A DNA stretch of 64,000 nucleotides, from NCBI GenBank assembly GCA_948567375.1, contig OX419755.1:58539945-58603944 (forward strand), given 5' to 3'. The notes below the pieces were generated by a model. That model did not search any database and was not told the DNA's origin. It was given only the letters and a program-made list of their open reading frames with translations. A program made the translations under genes and the position numbers. Of the stretch, positions 33,801-47,500 are shown piece after piece. The DNA is from Lunularia cruciata. Lineage: Eukaryota; Streptophyta; Marchantiopsida; Lunulariales; Lunulariaceae. The first letter of the stretch is position 1. Each line of letters starts with the position of its first letter.

Positions 33801-36350
33801 TCACTCTAGTTGCCCAATAGGCAACTCTAGGTGTGAACCAAGCTTGCTCAAGTAGGTCTAGTTGGTAATTCCTTTAGCTTAGTTGTTGTTGCTTGCTTTA
33901 AACCATTGGTCACTGGTCATTAAATGGACCCATGATCCTTAGCCAACTCAACTCTACTATTAACCACCTCTACTCTAAAGCATGAACCACATCATTCATA
34001 CTCTCAAAAAAGTGTGGTAGCCAACCAAAACATTGGAGCTGGATCAACTTCCAATATAAGCATGGCACTGGTTGAGAACAAAGGGAAACACATAATCAAT
34101 TAAGTTGCCCCCAACATCATGCTAAACCTAATTTTTTAGTAGAGGTGGTTGACTAGTATCTAGTCCATCATGCATTCTATCATCACCTACCATACTTACA
34201 CTGAGACATCTAAGAGCCATGGATGTCATCTATAGTGCCTTAGAGAGTATGAAAGACTAGGGAAGTCAAACTTGACTACCAAACTCTCCTCTTTGTAGGT
34301 CCAATTCCATTGATGCTCCTCTAGGCTCTAGAGCACATATTGCACTCATATTCATTATGGTAGATGCTTCTACTTGTGTTGCTCCACACATAAATTTCAA
34401 GACATCCTTATCACCAACATAAGAGATGGAAGATTTAGCACTTGAATCTTATCTCCTTTGAGCTATGGCCATGTTAGCCAATCTATGCTTCAATTGCTCA
34501 ATTTGAGTAGCCATGGCTATATCAAAAGCAAGGGCATGTACTGGGCTCCTACCTGGTGTAGGTCCTCTACCACACCACCTTTACAATCATATCTTCTATG
34601 ACCTAGAGCTCCTCTACCACCTACCATAACAACCCTACTACTTTGTAACTCCGAGTGAAGGTCAAAGCACTGGTCATTGTTGTGACCAAATTTTGTGACA
34701 ATGGTCACATTGTCTTTGTGATGGCTATGATGCACTAGAGATATCATATCTATTACCTTGATTTCACTCTCTCTTGTGGTGAGATCCACCATAAGTCCAA
34801 CAAGCAACACCACCACTCACTAGTTGCTCTTGACCCAAAAATGAAGATAAAGGATCTAATTCACCAAGCACTCCACTCACTCCATAAGATCTGTCCTATT
34901 TCTTTACTCTTAGAAGCCAACATGGTGTGTTATAGTCTAGAAGAAGTAACATTTGTGGATAAGGTCTTCTTATCAATTCCAAATGTTATCATTCTCTCCT
35001 CCACCATGTTGAGCTCAATGCACTTAGCTAAACTGAAGACCATTGCCAAAGTAGGTGAGTTAGCATATAATCACGTAGCATCATGTACTCTACGTCACAA
35101 TTCCTTGTCCAAGATCCCATGCCAAAACTAGATTTCTTGGGTCTCAATAACTCCTTGAGTGAAATTGATCAACCATCTCATGCAAGCATTTTCCTCCTTA
35201 TGCTCTCTCCAACCTTTAGTTGGAACTCTTACAAGCTCTTCAACTTGTCAATCTGCACTCTTTGGTAGTTCTTAAACACTTAAACCCCAATATTGCACCA
35301 CCTCTTACAACAGTTCCTCCATTTGTAGTAGCACAATCTCCAACTAGTGCACCTCTACTAGGTACACCAACGCTACTAGAGCTAGAACTCATAGATATTA
35401 TTGATCTACCCCTAACAATCGAGCCTAAAGTGATAAAACATGTAGTTTAGAAGCCAATAATATCTCTATACCTCAATCTCCTCCAAGTGAGCTCTCCTGA
35501 ACTCATGATATTCATCAATTGGTAGACCCTCCAAATGTTGGAATAATGCCTTCCATGCCATGAAAAGCCTAAACAAAGTTAAGTTTTGTATTTGTTGTAA
35601 ATTTGTAGTACCATTAGCTAGATATATTATCTAGACTTGGAAATTAGCTTGGTAATATCTTTAGGGATGCTATATAAAATGGTCTTATTAGATCAGATAG
35701 AGGTGTCACCTAACGAGTATTTTCACTAATAGTGCAAAGGTTGAGAACACCTTGAAAACTTTAAAGCAAAATTTGGAGGCATAAACAAAATAATTAGGCC
35801 TTGAAAAATGGAATCTCTCCCCCCTTTTGAATAAAGGATGTTTCCTTCTCTCCCTTGTTTGTCTCATCAAGATCTTTATATCATCCATGCTATTTTGAGT
35901 TTCCTACAAGAAGATTCTGCAAAGATTCCTTTTAGTCAAACAAGTTTGACTAATCAAATAGGATAAGGATCAACATGTCACCAATCCATATAGCTAATCT
36001 AAGGGTAGAGCTTGCTGACATGTCACCAATCCATGTATTTAATCCAAGGGTCCACCTCCTTTTTGTGGAAATCTTGCTATGGAATAAAGACAAGGTGCTT
36101 CTTTGGAGCATTGAGATATTGAAGAACAAAACCTTATGTTTCTCTTGGGGTTCTTGTCCTTGAAACATTACAAAATCACACCAACTATCAAACTCATAGA
36201 TGAAGTCATCCAACTCAAGGGTACTCATTGTATTAGAGTAGTGTTTGGGGCCTTTGGAGGCCCCATAAATCTTGGCTGTGTCCCATAACAACGGTGTGGA
36301 CACACCAAGTGGACTCTCAACTAAATCAACTCCCATGTGAATCTCCAATT
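33801..36350 (-). pseudogene. Gag and linker of element 1
   Basis: Minus-strand frames match gag of element 2. The zinc-knuckle area is near 34810-34640 (KFGHNNDQCFDLHSEL). The capsid part near 35580-35450 and 36340-36180 contains TLELDDFIYEFDSWCD, split by a solo LTR at 35604-36172. Frames are short and broken. Confidence 0.7.
35604..36172 (+). mobile_element. Solo LTR, copy 5 (569 bp)
   Basis: It starts TGTAGTACC and ends ACATTACA. Flanks are AAATT (35599-35603) and AAATC (36173-36177), a target duplication with one mismatch. It lacks the duplicated 5' unit. It sits in gag of element 1, and gag resumes on both sides. Confidence 0.8.
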
Positions 36351-36399
36351 GGAATCAATGTCTTCCCTCATAAGGGCTTGAGATACAAGTTGATATTGA

Positions 36400-38011
36400 C
36401 CGCCACTCTATGTAAATCCAATACGTATTGTAGCAAAATCTCTTCTCGAATCCTCAAATAACTTCATTGTGGCAATATACCCCAAACTGCAATTGTAACC
36501 CCAGCAAGAACCACCACCTAATGTTACTCTAACTATGATAACTGCACTAGAGGGAAATGCACCATGTGACCTAATATCATAATACATACTCTCACAATCC
36601 GTAGGCCATCACTTCTTATCTCATTGGAGAGAAACATACGTACTATGACTAGTCATTACTCTGGCTTCATTATTGAGAGCACACTAGAGCACCAAAGCCC
36701 TAAATATCAAGGCATTTCATACAAATGTGGTGCATAAACATGAAGTAGAGAATGCAAGAGGTCCAATCACAAGAAATCAAAACAATAGTCCTCTATCTCA
36801 CAAATCAAAACCACACTAAATTTATCATCATTGGGCATTTGATATAATAAAAGTGTCTATCTACACTTACGCTACCAAGATCATCAAGGATGGGATCAAA
36901 TTGCTCTCTTGGCCAAAGCTATATGAGTATATGTATTAGGCCACTAATCACAAGGACAACAAATGAGTGTGGATCAATTGGCTAGGGCACCAATCTAGGA
37001 GCCAAAAATATATGGTTCAAACCATATTGCATATAATCTTGAAAGGTGTGCAGATTTTGCCAAACAACTACCAAAAACTCAACAAAATTGGCTAGACCTC
37101 ATATCAATCAACAAGTTTGCTCTTCTAGCCCATAATCTTATTCCTTGAAGCATCAAAAAGCAAAAAGTTAGCCAAATGAGATCTTTTTTCTTGCCAAATT
37201 GAACCCTCTCCACATCAGGTTAACCTCCACCAACTTGAGCACTAGCTAGGGCAAGCCACCACCAAATTTGACCCAACTCTAGCCGGCCTCTACCAACTAA
37301 ACCTCTGAATTTGGACACCTCTACTAGCACTCCGCTATAGTTGGCAGACAATGGATTTAAAGGTCATCCAAATCCATTGCTAATTGTCAAATTGGGCTAA
37401 ATTGAGTGGATAGGGACCTCCAAATCCATAATTCAAGGAGATGGTTCATAAATCTACCTCCAATTTTGCTAATCTCCACTCTCAATTACCAATTCAACCT
37501 CTCATTCTCATACTTGCCTCACTTATTAACAAAATTGAACACATAGTCTCAATTCAATCTCAATCTTCATCAATTTTGGGAGAGTTTTGCATATTATTTG
37601 CCTCATTGTCAAATCTAGAACAAATCACACAATGCTTCCACACAAGATCATTCTTCAAGAAATCCAAGGCCACGATCTAAAGTACTAACAATCCAAATTG
37701 CCTCTCTCAATTGCCAATTCAACTTCTTACTCTCAAATCTGCCTCATTGAACCAGAATTGATTTAGCAAAATTGAACACTTAATCTCAATTTGACCTCAA
37801 TCTTCATCAAAGTTTGGTAGCGCTTCCGTATATTGTTTGCCTCATTGTCAAATCTACAATAAATCACACAATGCTTTCGCATACTATCATTGTCAAAAAA
37901 ATCCAAGACCATGATTGAAACTACAAATAATCCGCCAAGATTGGAGAGACCATCCACACCCTCAATTCCTCCATCTAATTTCCCCTTGACCCTCACTTCT
38001 TTGATGTAATC
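36400..38011 (-). other. Leader region of element 1
   Basis: Between terminal repeat A and gag of element 1, about 1.6 kb corresponding to 20668-22086 of element 2. A segment is locally duplicated: text around 37480-37640 (CTCAATTACCAATTCAAC ... TTGCCTCATTGTCAAATCTA) recurs at about 37705-37860. Confidence 0.5.
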
Positions 38012-38405
38012 AATTCTTGATCAACTCAAATCACACTCAACTCAAATTAGAAATCAATCTTCAACTCAATGATGTGCAAACAACGGGCACTAATTACAAT
38101 CAAGCCACATCCACTCTAGCTAAAAGACTTTAGGTGATGCTGGCCAACCTTTGTCCACCATAGCTTAGAGCTCAAAGGCTCAACATCAAAGAAGTGAGCT
38201 CCCTCCCTAAAGTTGCACTTTGAAGGTATACTCCTCTGCTTTACTTGGATCTCCAACCCTAATGGCGCTATTGATGGCACATTTGATGGTGCAAACGGTG
38301 GGTCCAAAAAGATAATCAATAGCTCTAATACAAATTTGGCTGCTATTAAGTAATCTTTAAGCAACTACTAATATAACTCTAACCGACAAGACTATTATTC
38401 CAACA
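38012..38405 (-). repeat. Terminal repeat A1 of element 1
   Basis: On the minus strand this starts TGTTGGAATAATAG at 38405 and runs to about 38012, followed by TTACATCAAAGAAG, the primer-site-like sequence. It matches 20221-20647 apart from its first about 50 bp. As in element 2 it is not preceded by segment B. Confidence 0.65.
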
Positions 38406-41400
38406 GTCTGTGCAAACTAGCTTTGGTGCGGCAAATATATGTGACACCAAGTCAAATCTTCAGCATTAGAAAAGTGTAATAAATTGGAAAGTTTTATTGT
38501 TTTATTTGTCATATTTTTTTTAATTTATCTTTTACTTCTCACTCATTTTCATCAATTTATTGATTTCTTTATATTCTTCACTCAGAATTTTTCTTTTTTT
38601 CCATATATCATAAGTGAATCTGCCTAATTTTCACTTTTTACTAAAAACTATACACTAAGAGTTAACAATAATACTTTGAATTATAAAAAAATTTGATAGA
38701 AAAGGGTAGTTTCACAAATTAGTGAAGAGTGGATACTTAGTGTTTCTTACATATGATTGCAAAATAAAGCAAGGTAATTTATCTATTTGTACTTTTCTTT
38801 GAGATGAATCATATGTATCTAATATTTTGTATTACTCTATTTTTTCATTGGATGAAACAAAACAGATATTTTTTTCATAAGAAATAATTTCATATTTCTC
38901 TTGGTTATATATAAAACATTAACTTTACTATTTCCCCCTAATTATTACGTAAAACTTAATGATTTTGAGATTGAGATTATACTGCTTACTCTCTTGATTG
39001 TTGACTTAAATGTTAACGTTAACTTCTGTTCTTAATTGCTATAAAATATTATGTATATTAGAAAATATAATATTAATAAATTATACTCCATTTCAAGAAT
39101 AAATTAGACTCTATAACCAATAAGAGACAAATAGGAAAGTAATATACGGTTTGCATAATTTATTCTATTGATTATGGATTTTAAAAGTATGTACATATCA
39201 AATTTAACCAAAATTTACAAAATTTACTATCATTACTATTCTCCAATTATACTTTACTAGTTAACTAAAGCACCATTCTTCAATATTTGATGCATTATTC
39301 CTATATTCCTTTGGGTCTCTTTAGAGATATCAATTTCATTAAAAAAGTTTAATACATAAGTTCTAATATATCAGTTCATTTCCAATCAAAAAGATATCAA
39401 GCATAATTTTTTTATAATTTCGTGTACACTTTAATATTGATGAAAGTTGTGATACACCTATATTAGCTTTGTGTATGTTTTGAAGGAGGAAAATCAATAA
39501 GCAGGCCCCAATTGTAACCTCTCCCTTCTTCTTTTGTACAAGTTATGTTGTTTTAACTGCTGTAAAATGATATGTACTTATTTGTCTTGTAAATTTTAAG
39601 AGTTTAGACAAAATATACATGATCACTTAAACATTCTGAATAAATGACAAACTTTACATATCACTTAAACGTAGTAAATGTTCAGCATAATTTCCTAAGA
39701 TTCTCAGCAGTTTTTGCAAGTAATTGAACATACATTAAGATCTTTATAACATTTATAGTCTATAATAATAGAAATGATATGATGCAATTATATTTTTTTA
39801 ATCATAGAAAAATGTATCTATCAAATATGGATGACTTGTTTTAGGACTTTTGTGACTTAACTAAATAATAAAATACAGATAAAACAGTCATCATTAGAAA
39901 ATATTCGTATAAAGGACTCCTTTAACATGACTATCAATGACTAGATTTATTGTCCATTTACTCTGTCTTATGTAAGACTGTTTTTAAGTATGACATCCTT
40001 GCTTTATAACACTAGTGGTCCCTCGAGTGTGAAATATAGTTTCAAACATATTGTACCATAACTCGTCATATCAATTCATGATATTTTAAAAGTGAGCTAT
40101 TCACAACTTCTTAGCTTTACCATGTGTGGGTGTAATTTTACCAGTTTACTTTCATAATACCAGTTCTAAGAATTAATGTCGTATCAAAATTTTATGGAAT
40201 GGTGAGCGTTGGGGATAATCTCAAGAACAAAACATTTGAAATAGAGTTTTGGTGGCTGTCCTTCATGTTTTTCCGCTTATGAGATGAAAAGATCTATAAG
40301 TTAATGGAATCCTATGACTTATTGTTGCATAAGTGCATCTAAGACTCTAATTCTATGATGTCAGCGTGTGAAAGGATACCGAAGTTATTTTGATTTACTA
40401 AACCTATTAAAGCCTTCATGATTAGTTAAGAGAGTTGTTACAACGATTATAAAACATATCGCAGTCCTGAATATACTGAAATTTCTTGACGTTTTATGTT
40501 TCTGGAGATTAAAACTTGAAGAAGACAACTCTCTTGGTGGGATACGTCCCTCTCGTATTATTATTTATAGAGAGACAAAAGAAAGTGAATAAAACGTCTC
40601 CTCATCTTCGACTGCACCTCGGTTCTTTTTTTCCAAAGGAGTTTGACTGGTTACGAAACAATCGTTCTACATACCGCTAATGGTTTGACGAGATACCTGT
40701 AGTTATCACTAGCGTGTCCTCTTCAGCAAATGCTTGCATAGGAGGCAAACTAGCGCTTTAATTTTAGCGGAGCTAGTAAGGTAGCTCCGCTAAATTAGCG
40801 GTCGTTAGGACCAACGACGACACTGGTGTGCACAGTTTTCACGAGGAAATGTGAAGCACACTAGGCCATCTAGCTTCTCGTCTGCTCTCCTTCGTTGGTG
40901 TCTGCAGAAGAAGAAATTGTGAAAAGTGGGAAACTAACAACGACGAATCGAGGAACGGATATCGGCAGTAAAGTAGTCACTGCCAGGCACAAAACCGAGG
41001 TAAGGAGAACTACACTTCAATACCTCCTGTTGACTTAATATCGTGTAGTTATGTGGGATGACTAATCAGCCGGAAAGGTATCTCATTCTGCAGTGGGAGA
41101 AGCCGTGGCAATTGCAGTACCAGTTTGAAAATCGCCGTCTATCTTCCTGTATGTCCACCTCCACATTCTGCAGACCTTTGTTTCGATTTTGTCCATTCTG
41201 GTGACTGATGCTTACAGCGTCAATCATTAGCGATAGCGTGGCATGATCTACTACAGCTAGGTGAGTTGTACTAGTTCGTCGATTTACGAAGGAAGCTTCG
41301 TGAATCGAGAAGAAATACACATCAGATGTTTGAAATTGTCTAATTGATATAGATTCTGAAAGGTCATAGTTTTCTGTGACGATCTCCTGCGAGCTTTTTG

Positions 41401-41550
41401 CAAGCAGATATGAAGTGAGCAAGTGGAGTGTTTCCCGTGTGCTATTTGTTGTCCAGAAGCACAGTCAGAGGTAAACTTTTTGGTGGTTGAATTTTGCTGC
41501 AGTGTTACTCTTTGCCTAGCACCTCGGTCGCAGTAAGCTGGGTTTGCACA
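38406..41550. other. AT-rich spacer and LEO1 upstream region
   Basis: 38.4-40.2 kb is AT-rich with no recognisable gene. From about 40.5 kb GC content rises, and the last few hundred bases before 41551 probably contain the LEO1 promoter and 5' UTR. No clear TATA box could be assigned. Minus-strand frames at 41066-41571 look like chance frames. Confidence 0.5.
40754..40800. repeat. Hairpin upstream of LEO1
   Basis: A 13-bp perfect inverted repeat TTTAGCGGAGCTA (40763-40775) pairs with 40782-40794 around a 6-base loop. The stem extends outward with a small bulge to CGC/GCG. It lies 750 bp upstream of the LEO1 start codon. Confidence 0.65.
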
Positions 41551-44500
41551 ATGGGGGACGACAATCGGCACGAGATGATGGAATCGTTGTTTGGAGCGGA
41601 GTCTGGTGACTCCGATGATGAGCCGGAACCTGAACCAAAACCCTCAGATTCAAACAACTCTAACTCCGCCAATTCGGTAAGAGTGACATCTATCCTCTGT
41701 TCCTGGTCAGGTCCTCAACTCATGGCTCTTGGGCCCCCATGCTCGTATGTTCATAGGGAACTAAAGAACTGCCTTTTATGTTTCCACTAGGCACGATCCC
41801 TTTTCTTTTACTTTTCCTGTCCACCCAGAATCGCCTTTGGAAGTGCCGGCGGGAGCCAAACATAGATCAAGTAGCTTCCGCTTTTTGCCCTTTATTCCTC
41901 GATGTACAATCGAAGAAACCGGGTGTGGTGTCTCAGTTGCTTGGTTCCTTCTTCTCGTTTCGGAACGTTGTGGCATGCCTTTCCTGGCTCCTTCCTGCTT
42001 CTCGTCGTAAGGGGCGTGGTGGCTTGTGTTTTCTGTCTGGCCTTCGCTTCTGTTCAACCGGTTCAGGTTGTAGCATGGAACATCCTTAAGGGTCTCCATT
42101 TATCTACTTGTGAAGAGAAACCATTGAGCCACTCTATGAAGAAGTAAAATAGAGGAGAGAAAGTAGAGATACTGGTCAAGGATGAGTAGTAATGAGTGTA
42201 TATAGGATGCTTTGTGGCCATCATCTATTTCCTAGAATCACTATGAAAAGGGAGCTCAAATATGGGGGATGTAGAATTCCAAAGATGGTTCGACCTCTTT
42301 TGTACGTAGTGGACCAGTTATAGATACGTTTGAGATTTTGGCACTCATGAGCAAACGAACAGAAACTCGGGACGGGAGATACTGACATTGCATTCAGCTA
42401 TCTCGACACGTGTGCAGGTCACTGATGAAGTGGTGGGTGTTTCCGTCTAGACTTACTATTGAGAGTCTGATTCTTCCTTTTTGTGGTTTTCAAGTGTTGA
42501 ACTACTCGTGCTGACATAGAGCATGCAGGGGTAAATCCCAGTCTTCATACACTCGCTCCAGGGACAGTCTCATAACTTTTATGAGACTGCGGCTTTTCCT
42601 GTGTACTAACTTACTCATGGGTTGCCTTTACTAAATCATCTTTTCATTTCCGTTTTCAAATCTTCAACTTGCACAACTTCGGTAATGCTGCAAGCACTTC
42701 CAATTTATAACTACCATCGATGCATAGTAAATGTTGTGCTAACCCTGGATGCAGGTTTATACATACTTGCCTCTCTATGTACTTGATAGTTTTGACGGTC
42801 TTTACCAACAAGAGTCAGAGCCAGACGCGGGTATGGAACCGGGTTGTTTTACAACGGATTCTGTATATCATTACTTAATACGTTTGAGATTTAGATAAAT
42901 GGTATTCTCGTCAGTAAAAATCTAGTTCAAGATTTTATCTAGATGACATCAAATACAAGGTGTGTACTCTTCACTGTGCTACCTCTCTACACGATGGAAG
43001 TACTTTCTACGTCAAGAGAGTATAGACAGTATCAAGAGTTGATATATACATGATACACTCTCTCTGCAGCCAACAATAGGAGTAGATATTACCAATTTTT
43101 TGTACTTTCTGACATCAAGCCGGACGTGAACAAGAATGAAATGTCATTCCAGTTCATGTGGGGTTCGATGTTTTGCTCACAAAACACATCATGTGTGCTA
43201 CACGAGTTGTACCAGTTACTTGGGCTCCCACATTGCTGCAACCTATTTCATGGAAGGTACGCAATCCCACTGGGGCACTAGTAACTTAACAATACCAAAA
43301 AAATATGTACTTGTCTTCACTCCCATATTACTTAAGCGGTGTCAACTGGCTGGCTGTGGATACTGATTCTTCAAGGAAAGCTACTGATGGGAAGTCCACC
43401 TCGACTGTAAGAGTGGATTAGGAACAAAGTCTTAGGGGGTACAGGAGAAAGACATCACAGAAGAGGTTTGTTTAGGCTAAACACTTCTGATTTTGGTTCT
43501 TCACCTCTCTTTTTGATTCTTTGCAGATTGAGAAGGTCATTCAAGCCAAAGACCTGCAGATTCTGAGTATAGAATTGTTTTTTATGTTGTTCATGGTAAA
43601 GAGAGTCACGGTTTATGAACTGCTTGTGAAGCTGTTCAGTAATCAGACGAAAGATCATTAAAAGTTCTTAAAATCATTAAATTTGTAAGAGTCTTATTAA
43701 ACGAGAAGGACTCTATAGAACTTTGAAGTATGTTAGTAGATTTATATTATTTTTTTAATTCTGATTTCTCTTGATAAAAAATGATTTCAACAATGTATTG
43801 TCATTGCGAGCTTTGGGCAGAGTCTAATGTCATGCTTTGCCACAGGGGAGGGATGACGAGGAAGGGGAAGGAGAAGGTGGGGGAGATGTCGAGGTTGAGA
43901 GTGATATGGACGGTGGAGAAAGTGAGCGGGCCGTGAGCGAAAATGGGAGGGAGGTCGAGAGTGAAGCCGAACGGGAAGCAAGCGACAGAGAGGTTGCTAG
44001 TGACAGAGAAGCACTAAGTGACAGAGAAGTAGAAGAAGCTGAGCCTAGCATGAGTGGATCAGAGACGTCTCATCATGATGGTCGGGGCGTGGATTATGAT
44101 GAAAATGAAGTGGAGGAAGTTCGCGAGCCCAGGTATGCTCTTTCGTCTGAAGTTTGCAACTTTTAGCTTGAATGTGTCAGTTTTATTGTAGGTCCTTGAA
44201 GATGGCAAATAGAATCAAAACTCGATTCACTAATTATTCTTATGTTGCAGTCTACCGATCTAAGGTGTTATCTCAATCTAATACGACATAGAGATCAAAT
44301 TCCAAGATTTAGTAAGGAACTGTAGTGGAGTTGTTAGCATCTTAAGGACAGTGAAATTTTCCACTCCCTAGAACATTTGAGTCAAGTCCAGTACTACGGA
44401 CCTGTGTTAGGTCAGGTGAAAGAAGTCGTACTTAACTGTAGACGGAGATTTGGAGTATATGCCCATATTCTAGACACACTGGTGTTATACCTGTCCGCAA

Positions 44501-47500
44501 GTGTGTATAAGAGAGACCATGTATCGAAGAAATGAGAAGTACCTGGTGTTCCAGCGAACGAGCCGAGCGTCAAATGTTACTTACGTGGCTAGTTTCTCAA
44601 GAGGAGCAACACCTTATCCCTGCAGAATGGCATGAACTGTTGGACTGTGTCCACCAACTTAGAAGTTCGAGAGCCAGGAGCTCTCAAGCCCATACTGCTT
44701 TTGTAACTAACTGATGACATGTCAATAATTGTCTATCTTCGAAAGGTTTTGTTGACTTCGTGAAGGTCAGTTTGGAACTTTGAGCAAAGGGTTCATATCT
44801 GTTTCGGTATTTGTTCGGAGAGGCTTCTTTGAGTTCCACATTCCCATGTTGGGATTCAGTCAGAGGTTCTCGATTGGAAACTGGGTTTTTTACAACAGGT
44901 TCTATATTCCGTACTCAATATGTTCTCGATTGCGTCAGCTGATCGAGAACATATTGGTGTTGTTGAACAGTGAGCAAGGAGATGATGAACAAGGTGAGAA
45001 TGAGCAAGTCGATGACGAGCCTGTTGACGACGAGCAAGTTGAGGAAGATCCAGTCGACGAGGAGCAGGCTGACGATGAGCAACAAGTATCTGCTGGAGTC
45101 GCAGAAGCTCGTGATGTCTTTGGTGACTCCGATGATGATGACCAAGAGGTGGAAAGGCGAAGGAGTAGGAGTAGGGAGCGCAGTCTTGCTGCAAGCATTG
45201 AGGTGAGAGACTGCAACGCACAACATTCAAGGAATCAAGACAAGACAATCAAGGAAACGCACAACATTTCCTTGATTGTCTTGACAACGGCATTCTGTGT
45301 GGCTCTTCCTTGTTGTCCATTCTGTATATCAACAGAATCTGCATAGAGGGAATTCAAAAGAAAGCGTACCGTTTTGCCACATCATATCAGATATATTGCA
45401 CTTTGCTTTATGCATTGTCATTCCTGAATCTTGATTGAGCCGAGTTTGAGCGCCAAAGACCTATCTTTGATTAGTGCCATTCTGGACGCAGAGAGGAGGT
45501 CATTCAGAGGACGAAAGAAGTGACCAGGAAGCTGGACACGACATGGATGATCGCTCCGAATCTGAAGAAGAACGTCATACTGAGCCAAAGCGGGAAAAAC
45601 CAGTCGGCGCTCCCTTGGATCTTGAAGTTCCTCTTAGACCTCCTCCCGGCCGGTCAGACCAGGTACCAGACAAGATGTAGCTTCAGTCTTTCACTGCTTC
45701 CATTTGGCAGTTATAGTCTTCTCCCTAGTGAAGCACATGTTTCAAGGAGATTGACGCATTCATCTTAGGAAGTGTCAAGAAGAAATGTGTAACGTGAAGT
45801 CTGTATACTCTACAGCTTAATCTGGTGAGAATTTCCAATATCATGGGAATAGAATCCAAGCCCTTCGACCCAAAGACATATGTGGAGGAGTCGACTTTTG
45901 TTACTGATGCTGAGGGGAAGAAACAGCGTTTACGACTCGAAGAAAACATAGCACGTTGGAGGGTTGTCCGTGCTCGCGATGGGAGTGAATCTGTAAGTGG
46001 GTCTATGCATTTTTCTTTAGAACCATGTCACTACTTGCATGCACAGCTGTAGGCAACGTTTTAATGAATAGGTAGTAAGAGTTCTCTAGATCTGGATATA
46101 GAAATTGTAAGAAACATGCATCAGTAATCATATGCTGAGTAGAGAACCTTTAATTGAGCGTGGTTGCAGAGTGTTTATTCGACAATGGTTCCGCCTTAGC
46201 AGCTGCAAAACAATGGAGGTCGTCAAGACGTATGCAGTCTAGAATCGTTGTTTGTAACATGTGTAGAATTAAGCCTAATGCATTTGTAGGGAGTTAGGAT
46301 CTAGAACATCTCCTGATGATCTATACTAAGATACGCTATACGCTATAATTTCTCTCCGATGTGATGACTGGTTCGGGGCCGATAGATTTGATCGTGGTTT
46401 TAGTGTGATAAAATAAAGGCCACGAAGAAAGTAACAAACTAATTAAAAGAAGAGGAGGTTCCATATATCGCTGACATGGACCGGGCAGGTTTTGCTCGAG
46501 GGCGGGACTAGTTAAATATCTCCTGGTTTGGACCATGTAATTTCCCATTGAAAAGTGGAAACCTGACGGAGGTTCTTTTCACTCTCTGTTGCAGTTTGAG
46601 AGCAATGCTAGATTCGTGAAATGGTCAGATGGGAGCATGCAGCTGCTCCTTGGAGGCGAAGTTTTGGATCTCTCTGTGCAGGACTCTCGCCATGACCAGT
46701 CGCATCTGTTCATACGACATCCGAAGGTACTTCTGACTTCACGTTACCAAAGCCTTTGAAGTTTCAAAGGTGTATACGGGTCAAGTACTATGGTCCATGT
46801 TGACTGCTCAGTCCTGAGCCCTTAACCGATTAAAGGTGTTGTCTTTACAAATTTCTGTGTCTGTAGAGTTTACTGCAATCACAAGGGCGCCTACTCCGCA
46901 AAATGAAGTTCATGCCATCGTCATTGACCTCCAAATCTCATAAGCTGCTTACTGCTCTCGTGGACTCAAGACATAAAAAGGTTCTCAAAGTGAGAAGCAT
47001 CGTCACCAACATAGATCCCGACAAGGAGAAAGAAGGGCAGGAGAAGGTACGTATGGAAACTAGTCAGTAACTCTCAGGAAGTTAATCATCTACATCTTGG
47101 GGTGCAATGTTTGTTCCGGGAAACGCTGTGCTGTACTGAACCCTGCTTTTAATGATGCAGGCAGTGGAACAACGAATTAGAAGCAGATCAGACCTTCAGC
47201 GCAAGCAGGACAAAATTCAGCGCAAATACAGTCACATGCCAAGTCGTGGTGATCGAGAAGCTCAGCTATCTCCAGGCTATCTTGAGGGTGCTCTGGAAGA
47301 GGTGTGTTTGAAGGGGCTTTTTGCGAATAATGAATTGACAAGATTTGCAGCTTGTATTTCTCGTAGGAATGTCGCGGAGTCTGTGATACCTGCCAAAAAA
47401 GTTATGCAGGCTAACAAGAGTTATTCTGGAAGGTTTTTAGCATTATACATGACAATCTGGTCCATGCTAGTAAGTAGAGTCGACGCGACTGACTTTCCTA

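Larger units (their letters stand above)
13032..38405 (-). mobile_element. Ty3/gypsy element 1, split by nested element 2
   Basis: Minus-strand retrotransposon in two halves. The 5' half (38405-33642) holds the terminal repeat A, leader, gag and the start of protease. The 3' half (20220-13032) holds the rest of protease, DNMT3-like methyltransferase, RT/RNase H, integrase, PHD finger and the B-A-B terminal block. The two halves meet at the same point of the protease region when compared with element 2 (the sequence matching AGATCCAAACATCTC near 24150), so element 2 landed inside element 1. Without inserts the length is about 10 kb. Three solo LTRs interrupt it (16159-16911, 17991-18582, 35604-36172). 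Frames are broken throughout. Outer ends read TGTTGG... and ...TTGACA; no target duplication is clear. Confidence 0.8.

Noticed and set aside
13032..38405. DIRS-group classification because of the split repeats
   Set aside because: An HHCC/DDE integrase and a gypsy-type protease are present and no tyrosine recombinase motif is seen, so the family stays with Ty3/gypsy.
43830..44051. Ser/Leu-rich minus-strand frames opposite LEO1 exon 2
   Set aside because: They are shadows of the Glu/Asp/Ser-rich LEO1 exon; the same holds for frames opposite exons 3 and 10.
44780..45346. 188-codon open frame as a separate gene
   Set aside because: Its second half is LEO1 exon 3 in frame; the first half is intron 2 read through by chance.
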